Shown here: positions 7,985 to 14,205 of the stretch, one piece after another
Position numbering within the stretch: position 1 is the stretch's first letter
Layout of the letters: each line of letters begins with the position of its first letter
Origin: Firm-04 sp045627405
GTDB lineage: Bacteria; Bacillota; Clostridia; Oscillospirales; Ruminococcaceae
DNA: 16,811 bases
Assembly (NCBI GenBank): GCA_045627405.1
Contig: JAZQNP010000100.1
Coordinates: 1 to 16,811 of the forward strand
Direction: 5' to 3'
Made by a program: the position numbers and the translations under genes
The notes under the pieces: model-generated
Database searches by the model: none
Told to the model about the DNA's origin: nothing
What the model saw: the letters and a program-made list of their open reading frames with translations, nothing else

Positions 7985-8081
7985 CGTGCAAAAATGCAAG
8001 TGTATCGGGCGGATAAAATAGATTTTTACAATTTTTCAATCGAATTATGATATGCGGAACCCGGCACTTGCAATTTGCGCG
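7985..8081. promoter_or_regulatory. Inverted pair of near-identical sites in the divergent promoter region, probable AraC operators
   Basis: CGTGCAAAAATGCAAGTG (7985-8002) is nearly the reverse complement of CACTTGCAATTTGCGCG (8065-8081): 15 of 17 positions agree after a one-base gap. Each copy also has an internal direct repeat of a TGCAA-like unit, a usual AraC-family site layout. The arm centres are about 80 bases apart. The right arm covers the -35 of the AraC gene promoter; the left arm lies where the dehydrogenase promoter should be. Confidence 0.5.
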
Positions 8082-8096
8082 GAAATGCAGTATACT
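8068..8096 (+). promoter_or_regulatory. Promoter of the AraC-family regulator gene
   Basis: TTGCAA (8068-8073) and TATACT (8091-8096) are separated by 17 bases; predicted start near 8103, giving a leader of about 23 nt. The -35 lies inside the right arm of the inverted repeat at 7985-8081, which suggests autoregulation. Confidence 0.65.
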
Positions 8097-8125
8097 AATC
8101 ATATATTACAAAGCGAGGTGAGCCT

Positions 8126-9007
8126 ATGCACTCTCTGTTTGAAAAGCAGGACAGTCTGAATACGCCCATAGAGTGCTTTATATTTGACGCGTCAAAAGAG
8201 ATTTTCCCTGTCAGACCGCACTGGCATTATTTTGCCGAATTTATTTTCATGCTGCGCGGAACCGTCAGGGTGACTGCGGATGACTGCACATATTCCGTTT
8301 CCGAGGGGGAATGCATGATCCTTCACCCGTCATCGGTGCATTCCATTTTTGCATCCGGCGATGAGATGCCGGTTTATGCCGTGCTGAAATTCGACATGGG
8401 AAAATTTCCGAGCAATTCCTCCTATGCGCCCTCTCCGGCAGAGATCTTCCGGTTTGCCCGCCGCAGCGGCATGGCTTCCCTGTTCGATGCTTCGCAGAGC
8501 AGGACACTGAAATGCAGAGAAATATTCACCGAATGTATCAGCGAAATGCAGAATTACCTTTACGGAGCCGATGTGATGCTCCGGGCAAAAATCTATCAGC
8601 TGATCTTCGGTATTGTCAGAGTGTGGATCGCCGCGGGGCTGAATATCCATGCATGCCCGACCAATGAAGGCAGCTACGGCATCGAAAATATCACCGAATA
8701 CATTGACCGGCATCTCGACGGGAAGCTGAAAGTCAGCGAAATCGCAAGGGAATGTCATCTCAGTTATTCTAATTTTGCAGCGAAATTTCATATGCAGTAC
8801 GGTATGCCCTGCAAGGATTACATCGAGCGTATGCGGATTTTCAAGGCGGAGGAATATCTGATGTTCACCGATCACGATCTGAGCTATATCAGTCAGCACA
8901 CGGGCTTTTCCGATCAAAGCCACTTTATTCGCGTCTTTAAGAAGCACAGAAATATCACGCCGAAGCAGTTTCGGCAGCAAAGGGGCGTCCGGTCAGAGCT
9001 GCAATGA
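8126..9007 (+). CDS. AraC-family transcriptional regulator with N-terminal cupin sensor
   Basis: A 293-residue regulator. Residues about 15-100 form a cupin-like ligand-binding barrel with the typical RPHWHYFAEF motif (H32, H34) and a GECMILHPSSVH turn. Residues about 186-286 are the double helix-turn-helix: KVSEIARECHLSYSNFAAKF and DLSYISQHTGFSDQSHFIRV, then FKKHRNITPKQFR, the family's C-terminal signature. GAGGTGA lies 5 bases before the chosen ATG. Divergence from the alcohol dehydrogenase/SDR operon and the paired sites between them make that operon its likely target, with a small sugar or aldehyde-related ligand as the probable signal (inference). Its last 15 bases overlap the end of the convergent ABC transporter gene, and no T-tailed hairpin is visible there. 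Confidence 0.93.
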   Translation: MHSLFEKQDSLNTPIECFIFDASKEIFPVRPHWHYFAEFIFMLRGTVRVTADDCTYSVSEGECMILHPSSVHSIFASGDEMPVYAVLKFDMGKFPSNSSYAPSPAEIFRFARRSGMASLFDASQSRTLKCREIFTECISEMQNYLYGADVMLRAKIYQLIFGIVRVWIAAGLNIHACPTNEGSYGIENITEYIDRHLDGKLKVSEIARECHLSYSNFAAKFHMQYGMPCKDYIERMRIFKAEEYLMFTDHDLSYISQHTGFSDQSHFIRVFKKHRNITPKQFRQQRGVRSELQ

Positions 9008-10810
9008 ACGCAGCCTGTAAAACGCGCCTTTCTTTTCCATCAGCTCGTCATATGTGCCGTATTCCAGTACATCGCCGTCACCGATCACAGCGATTTTATC
9101 TGCATTTTTGATCGTCGAGAGACGGTGCGCGACGATGATCGTGGTCCGGTCCTTTACCAGTCTGTCAACGCTTTCCTGTATTTTCCGTTCGGAAATCGAA
9201 TCCAGCGCAGAGGTTGCTTCGTCGAGAATCAGCAGCTTCGGCTCCCGGATAAATGCCCGCGCAATCGAAACGCGCTGCCGCTGACCGCCGGAAAGATTCG
9301 CGCCGTGTTCGGTAATCAGCGTATCCAGACCGTCGGGCAGGGAATCGACCAGCTCATCCAGATTGGATGCCTCGATGACTTTGCGCAGGAATGCCTCGTC
9401 GATTTCATCTGAGCCGTAGGTGATGTTCTCACGCAGCGTGCCGGAGAACAGAATCGGCGTCTGCGGAACGACAGCGATATGCCTGCGGTAGCTTTTGAGG
9501 TCGATGTCATGCAGGTCATTGCCGTCGATCAGAACCTGACCGCTGTTCGGACTGAGAAAGCCGATCACGAGATTGATGAGTGTACTTTTGCCTGCGCCCG
9601 ATGCACCCACAAATGCAACGGTTTCACCTTTTTTTATATCAAGCGACAAATCATTGATCACAGGTGTCTCGGCGTCCCTGAATCTGAAACTGACCTGTTT
9701 GAAGCTGATATTCCCGTCTATGTGCTTCAACTTTCTCCGTTTTCCGGTCTGCTCAATATCCGCGCAGAGCAGAATGTCTCCGACAGAATCGACTGATTCC
9801 AGCCCCTTTGAGATAATCGGAATCAGTGTGATGATGCCGCTCACCTGATTGACAATCGTCGAGAAATAGGTCTGATACATCACGACATCGCCGGGCTTAA
9901 TCACGCCCTTAAACGCCAGATACCCCGTGAATGCAAGGCAGAGTACCTGAAAAAGCTGAAAGGATGCCCAGCTCACAGAGCCGAACAGCGACTGGATGAC
10001 ATCGAGGCGGAAGCCCTCCTCTGCGACGTTTCGGAGCTGGCTGTTCATTTTGTCGGTCTCCGTGTCTTCGAGGGCATGCGCTCTGGTAACGGGAATCAGC
10101 TCGACCATGTCCATGACCTTGACAGAGGTCTCTTCCATCTCCCTGCGAAAGCTCTTGTTGCGGCTGTTGATTTTTTTGCGGAACGTAATGCGGATCAGCA
10201 CCGCCACGGGAATGGTGGCAAGAAAAAACCAGAACACGGTCAGAGATGTGCTGACGACAACAGTGAATGCAACGATCATATTCATAATGATGCTCAGGAC
10301 AGAGATGAAGATCTGTGCCGAGAGATTTTCGATCTGTTCCACGTCGCGCATGATTTTCGACTGCAAGCGTCCCGACTGCATTTCATTATGGTATGTGATG
10401 GAGAGCTGTTGGAGCTTTCTGACCATCGAGCTTCGGAGACCGCGCTCGACGTTTCGGATCACCTTGGCATAAAAGTAGGTATGATAATAATTCGTCAGAA
10501 CATTTTGCAGGATCAGCACCGTCATGAGAACCGTGTTTTTTAGGATGACGGCGGATGCGTTTCCTTCATGTCCGGTCGCTGCATTGATGATATTTGCCGT
10601 TGCAATCGGCAGCACCCAGACGGGCGTATGCTTCACGGCAAAAAGCAAAACCGCCAAAAGCAGCTTGCCATACTGCCCCTTATAGAGTCCGAGGAGTATT
10701 TTCAGGCTGTTGTGTTCGTTTCGCTGAAAGCTTTGCAGCAGAATGTCCTCATCTATATCCTCGCCTTTTGTGAGCTTTTCCTCAAAAAAGTGCTTCTTTC
10801 CTTCCGCCAT
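8993..10810 (-). CDS. ABC exporter half-transporter (fused permease and ATPase)
   Basis: A 605-residue type IV ABC exporter subunit. A hydrophilic N-terminal stretch of about 40 residues precedes a six-helix membrane domain (about 45-335). The ATPase domain follows with Walker A GASGAGKST (402-410), Q-loop Q450, signature LSGGQRQR (506-513), Walker B LLILDEATSALD (526-537) and H-loop H562; all are canonical, so the site should hydrolyse ATP. Such proteins export drugs, lipids or peptides as homo- or heterodimers. No partner half-transporter is in the window, so a homodimer is likely. The ATG at 10810-10808 is the first after an in-frame TGA 15 bases upstream and has only a weak ribosome site. 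The substrate cannot be inferred: there is no peptide-precursor gene or peptidase domain nearby. Confidence 0.93.
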   Translation of the reverse strand: MAEGKKHFFEEKLTKGEDIDEDILLQSFQRNEHNSLKILLGLYKGQYGKLLLAVLLFAVKHTPVWVLPIATANIINAATGHEGNASAVILKNTVLMTVLILQNVLTNYYHTYFYAKVIRNVERGLRSSMVRKLQQLSITYHNEMQSGRLQSKIMRDVEQIENLSAQIFISVLSIIMNMIVAFTVVVSTSLTVFWFFLATIPVAVLIRITFRKKINSRNKSFRREMEETSVKVMDMVELIPVTRAHALEDTETDKMNSQLRNVAEEGFRLDVIQSLFGSVSWASFQLFQVLCLAFTGYLAFKGVIKPGDVVMYQTYFSTIVNQVSGIITLIPIISKGLESVDSVGDILLCADIEQTGKRRKLKHIDGNISFKQVSFRFRDAETPVINDLSLDIKKGETVAFVGASGAGKSTLINLVIGFLSPNSGQVLIDGNDLHDIDLKSYRRHIAVVPQTPILFSGTLRENITYGSDEIDEAFLRKVIEASNLDELVDSLPDGLDTLITEHGANLSGGQRQRVSIARAFIREPKLLILDEATSALDSISERKIQESVDRLVKDRTTIIVAHRLSTIKNADKIAVIGDGDVLEYGTYDELMEKKGAFYRLRSLQL

Positions 10811-10858
10811 GTTCTTTTCCCATCACCTTCCGCGGTTTTACACAAAGTATCAATCATA

Positions 10859-10867
10859 ATGATACCA
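10859..10867 (-). promoter_or_regulatory. Possible extended -10 promoter of the ABC exporter gene
   Basis: On the minus strand TGGTATCAT (10867-10859) is an extended -10 element about 50 bases upstream of the start codon, with no recognisable -35. The 250 bases from 10811 to 11060 otherwise contain only the terminator near 11002-11039. Confidence 0.28.
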
Positions 10868-11001
10868 CATCCATTCCGGAAATGATATAATGATCCAGCG
10901 CAAAAATAGAATAAATCTCCTGAAATTCGTGTTCGGGATTGAGGCGGGCATCTGAGCCGGCAGCCGGACACGGCGTATCACGGGATATTTCCCGGAAACA
11001 C

Positions 11002-11039
11002 AATCAGCTCCCCGGAATGAACGGAGAGCTGATTTTTTT
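11002..11039. terminator. Terminator hairpin downstream of the pectate lyase gene
   Basis: AATCAGCTC (11002-11010) pairs with GAGCTGATT (11026-11034), with a further CCG/CGG pairing inside. A seven-T run follows on the plus strand; the minus-strand tail (GTGTTTCC) is weaker. It lies about 27 bases past the pectate lyase stop, so termination of that minus-strand gene is its probable job despite the better plus-strand tail. No plus-strand gene ends here. Confidence 0.65.
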
Positions 11040-11060
11040 GATATTCTGATTGTTTTCGAT

Positions 11061-13727
11061 TTACCGCATGAGCAGCTGTTTGAGCATGGTCAGATCGGCA
11101 GCGGTCAGACGGTTGTTTCCGTCGAGATCCGCCTGTGCGGCCTGACTCTCGCTGAGAGTGCGCGCCGTCAGCAGATATTGCAGCAGTGCGACCGCGTCCG
11201 CAGTGCCGACGCTGCCGTCGAGGTTCACATCTCCTTTCAGCGATCCGTTCTGCACGGCGAATACCGTGTAGTTCACACAGCCGGAGGACTGCCCGTTCTC
11301 ACCGAGAATGACCGTTTCACCTGCATTTACTTGCATCTGATAGAGGACGAATGTAACATCCTTGCTGTTGGCAACAGTGAGCGAAGTCTTTTGATAGCTG
11401 CCGAGCCACGACGGAATGGCTGTCACGCGGCTGTCAAGCGCGATATACACGGAAATATTAGAAGCAGCAATGAAATGCGCAAGCTGTCCGCTGCTGTTTT
11501 TGGCATCGCATGCGGTCACAATCATCTCCGCGCCGATGAGGGCATCGGGGAGTGCGGTGTAGGTCACATCGCGGTCGCCGTAGAGCAGGTCTCCGACTGC
11601 CGCGCTGCTGTCGATGCTCCAACTCTGATAGGTGCCGAGGTCGTCCACAATCAGATCGGAGATCAGTCTGCCGTTGATCGGATCGACCTTAATATCGACA
11701 AACCAGTTCTGATTTGCAGTGTTGTCGCGTACCCATTGCATGGCGTTTGCGCCGTCCTCGGTCGAGCCGCCGGTGATGCCGACTGCACTGCCGCCGGATG
11801 TCGGGGCGGTCACAATGGTATAGCTGCCGTCCGCGTTGCCGACAAAGCGGAATGCAACCGGATTGGCTGCGGTCGTACCGATATTTGCGCCGTTGTCGGC
11901 ACTGCCGCCGTCCACGGTCAGATAGCTGCCGTTTTCACTGCGCAGATAGTACCAGCCGGTTGACGCTTCTTCAAAATACCAGCCGTTTGCGCCGCTGCTG
12001 CTCTGCACGGCATTGCTGCCGGAAACCGCAAGATACAGCCCGCTGTTTGCGTTGGTGAGGGTGTATTTGTGCGCCGTATCAAACGATGCCGCACCACCGA
12101 CGACCGATTCATTCTGCACGGAAACATCGCGCAGGAACGGGTCGGGATAGCTGACGGAGATCCAGTCGGACATATCGCTGTCAGTGATGTATTTCAGCTC
12201 AGAGGCATTGGATGCGGCTTTGGAATATTGCAGGCAGAAATCCTTGGCGTTATAGCTTGCAATCGGATCGACGAGTGCATAGCCGTAGTTTTCGGTTTCT
12301 GGATGACGCGTGCTTGTGACCTTCGGGCTGAAATTCAGCTTGGTCGGTGTAGAATTTGCGTTATTCGCGGTGTAGGAATTCTCATCGCGGTATGGCTCCG
12401 GACCGCCGCCGGCACAGATCTCATGTCCGCTTGTGATCGCCTCAAAGCGGCAGTTCTGTGAGACGACATCGGTCTGTCCGCCGCCGATGATTTCATCGGT
12501 TCCGCTGTCGTTCTGATTTTCCTTGCCGCGCCAGAATCCGCTGATAATATGACCGTATGCCGATCCGAGCTGCGGGCAGCGGCGCACGCACTGATCGTAG
12601 AACGGATAGAGGAACGACACGCGGCAGCGGATTTTCTCGTTCGAGGGGACTTCGTAAGAAACCGACGCGAACAGTGTTGTCCAGTAGCGGTTATAGAACG
12701 AGCAGTAGGAGATTGTCATGAAGTCGGTTGCGCGGGATTTCCATGTGCCGTCAAACGGCGAATTGCACCAGATGAACTTGCCGACCTCATCGACCGTGCG
12801 CCCAAGCTCGCTGACAAAGGAACAATGGTCAATCCAGATCTGCCGCGATGAATAGATGTTAAACAGCATGCAGTTTGTGCTGTCCTTTGCGAGCAGACTG
12901 AGATTGCGGAACACCAGATTGTCCGACGGTGCCTCCGAGGAATTCGTATCCGTCGGGCAGGTACGGAGCTGGCAGTCTTTCAGCGTCACGCCGTAGTAGC
13001 TCGTGAGGGTCTTGTCCGATTTGATGACGAGCTGCCCGTATGGGTGAAAGTCCAGCGTCTTTGTCATGACAATGGTCAGCGGCTCGGACTTTGCCATTGC
13101 CGAGATCATTTCATCGGTCGAGCTGACGAACACGGTTTCACCCAGCAGTCCGCCGATCGTACCGGCTTTTTCGTAGCCGTCCACCGTACAGTTTGCGGCA
13201 TAGCCCTGCAAGCCGTCGAGGTTCAGCTTGAATTTCTGGTAAATATCGCCCGCGTCCTTTTCCGCGGCAAGGGAGTTGCTGTCCGGCTTGAAGGTCAGCA
13301 CTGTGCCGTCGCTCGCCGTGACCGTATAATACAAATAGTAACCCTCTGCATCTTTTTCCGTGCCGGCGATCTTCCAACGCTGGTTTGCAGCATCGGTGTC
13401 GGGCTGCAATACGGGCAGACCGGCATTGTTTGTGAGAATATAGCCGGTTGCGGCATTGACAATTTCATATGTACCGGCACTGACATAATTGAGCGACCAT
13501 TTTTCGTCTTCCGAGCCGCCGTTTCCCTGCTTTACAGAGCTGAGATATGCGCCCTGCTGCTGTGAGGATGCCATGATGCTGCGGTTTGTGTCACCGATGC
13601 CGAAGCGGAATTGCTGCACCGGATACCGGGTTTCGGCAGCAACTGCGGTGAGCTCTGCCGGAAACACCGCGAATTGTGCCGGCAGCAGCGAAGCCGCTGT
13701 CAGGATTCTCAAAACCCTTTGTTTCAT
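11061..13727 (-). CDS. Secreted dockerin-bearing pectate lyase (CBM13 - PL1 - CBM13 - shared module - dockerin)
   Basis: An 888-residue exported enzyme predicted to cleave homogalacturonan by beta-elimination. Order seen: signal peptide 1-31 (cleavage after AVAA); ricin-type beta-trefoil (CBM13-like) about 40-170 with NQRWKI; PL1 parallel beta-helix about 190-530 with IWIDHCSF (297-304), FMTISYCSF (336-344) and the catalytic-region motif RRCPQLG (382-388); second ricin-like domain about 550-680 with NQNWFV; a module of about 140 residues (686-825) also found in the lyase at 14206; type I dockerin about 832-888 with repeats DVNLDGSVGTAD and DLDGNNRLTAAD. The dockerin means attachment to a cohesin on a cellulosome-type scaffold. 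R383 corresponds to the PL1 catalytic arginine, but the second arginine of RxPxxR is replaced by G388. Start: ATG at 13727-13725, GGGGGA 8 bases upstream. Confidence 0.9.
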   Translation of the reverse strand: MKQRVLRILTAASLLPAQFAVFPAELTAVAAETRYPVQQFRFGIGDTNRSIMASSQQQGAYLSSVKQGNGGSEDEKWSLNYVSAGTYEIVNAATGYILTNNAGLPVLQPDTDAANQRWKIAGTEKDAEGYYLYYTVTASDGTVLTFKPDSNSLAAEKDAGDIYQKFKLNLDGLQGYAANCTVDGYEKAGTIGGLLGETVFVSSTDEMISAMAKSEPLTIVMTKTLDFHPYGQLVIKSDKTLTSYYGVTLKDCQLRTCPTDTNSSEAPSDNLVFRNLSLLAKDSTNCMLFNIYSSRQIWIDHCSFVSELGRTVDEVGKFIWCNSPFDGTWKSRATDFMTISYCSFYNRYWTTLFASVSYEVPSNEKIRCRVSFLYPFYDQCVRRCPQLGSAYGHIISGFWRGKENQNDSGTDEIIGGGQTDVVSQNCRFEAITSGHEICAGGGPEPYRDENSYTANNANSTPTKLNFSPKVTSTRHPETENYGYALVDPIASYNAKDFCLQYSKAASNASELKYITDSDMSDWISVSYPDPFLRDVSVQNESVVGGAASFDTAHKYTLTNANSGLYLAVSGSNAVQSSSGANGWYFEEASTGWYYLRSENGSYLTVDGGSADNGANIGTTAANPVAFRFVGNADGSYTIVTAPTSGGSAVGITGGSTEDGANAMQWVRDNTANQNWFVDIKVDPINGRLISDLIVDDLGTYQSWSIDSSAAVGDLLYGDRDVTYTALPDALIGAEMIVTACDAKNSSGQLAHFIAASNISVYIALDSRVTAIPSWLGSYQKTSLTVANSKDVTFVLYQMQVNAGETVILGENGQSSGCVNYTVFAVQNGSLKGDVNLDGSVGTADAVALLQYLLTARTLSESQAAQADLDGNNRLTAADLTMLKQLLMR

Positions 13728-13749
13728 ATTTCATTCCCCCAAAAATGAT

Positions 13750-13766
13750 AGCCTGCATATCAGGCT
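13750..13766 (-). other. Hairpin at the 5' end of the pectate lyase leader
   Basis: AGCCTG (13750-13755) and CAGGCT (13761-13766) form a perfect 6 bp stem with a 5-base loop. It starts about two bases after the predicted transcription start (near 13768) and ends about 22 bases before the start codon. A 5'-terminal stem of this kind can protect an mRNA from decay; no T run follows, so it is not a terminator. Confidence 0.45.
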
Positions 13767-13774
13767 GTACACCT

Positions 13775-13803
13775 ATTATATCATACAGCGCATATTCCGG
13801 CAA
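13775..13803 (-). promoter_or_regulatory. Pectate lyase promoter
   Basis: On the minus strand TTGCCG (13803-13798) and TATAAT (13780-13775) are 17 bases apart, with TGA directly upstream of the -10 (extended -10). Confidence 0.8.
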
Positions 13804-13850
13804 TGCGCAATGATGTCCTATTTGTGGCTTATTGTGCCAAAATCGGACGG

Positions 13851-13872
13851 CCGGAACGAATGGATGTTCCGG
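13851..13872. repeat. Inverted repeat in the pectinase control region
   Basis: CCGGAAC (13851-13857) and GTTCCGG (13866-13872) are perfect 7 bp arms around 8 bases. No T run follows on either strand, so an operator or structural dyad is more likely than a terminator. Confidence 0.4.
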
Positions 13873-13972
13873 TGCATACCTGATTCCCTGGCGTCGCGAT
13901 TCTCCGCCTCTGCGATTATCGCTGAATGACTGTGCGATGAAATCATCAACGTCAATTTTGGGGTGTACTGCG

Positions 13973-13985
13973 GTTTCAATGAAAC
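13973..13985. promoter_or_regulatory. Candidate operator dyad in the pectinase control region
   Basis: GTTTCA-A-TGAAAC is a perfect 13-base dyad at 13973-13985. The extended half-site CGGTTTCA (13971-13978) recurs at 14043-14050, 72 bases away and about 55 bases upstream of the -35 of the rhamnogalacturonan lyase gene. The size would suit a LacI-type or similar dimeric regulator. The protein is not in the window. Confidence 0.35.
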
Positions 13986-14105
13986 GCGGCGGGTATCTCC
14001 GGCGGCGGAAACAAACCATAAAAAACAGGCAGTCCGTGAATCCGGTTTCACAAATCATGGTATGCATAATAAACGGATCGGTCAATTATTTGATACAATA
14101 TATCA

Positions 14106-14134
14106 TTTTCAAACGAATTTGATTTTGATATAAT
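14106..14134 (+). promoter_or_regulatory. Rhamnogalacturonan lyase promoter
   Basis: A perfect -10 TATAAT (14129-14134) is preceded directly by TGA (extended -10). TTTTCA (14106-14111) lies 17 bases upstream as a weak -35. The predicted start near 14141 gives a leader of about 65 nt. Confidence 0.75.
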
Positions 14135-14205
14135 AGAATTGGGAAGTAGTTTTTGCATCAATTTGTGAATTCTGCTTTACAGATTATTTTTAAGGGGGAT
14201 TATGA

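Larger units (their letters stand above)
13728..14205. other. 478 bp divergent control region between the two pectinase genes
   Basis: Both pectinase promoters lie at its edges (13775-13803 and 14106-14134), and dyads at 13851-13872 and 13973-13985 lie between. A minus-strand frame crosses most of it (14085 into the lyase gene) but has no ribosome site and resembles nothing I know. I see no further gene. The arrangement suggests joint control of the two enzymes. Confidence 0.6.

Noticed and set aside
10886..11039. Possible plus-strand small RNA or 21-codon ORF: TATAAT at 10886-10891 followed by the T-tailed hairpin ending at 11039
   Set aside because: No -35 element fits, the short frame has no ribosome site, and the hairpin is explained by the pectate lyase gene ending beside it. 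Expression data could revive it.
13591..14085. 164-codon minus-strand frame crossing the pectinase control region
   Set aside because: It runs out of frame into the pectate lyase signal peptide region, covers that gene's promoter, has no ribosome site and resembles no family. An old gene remnant cannot be excluded.
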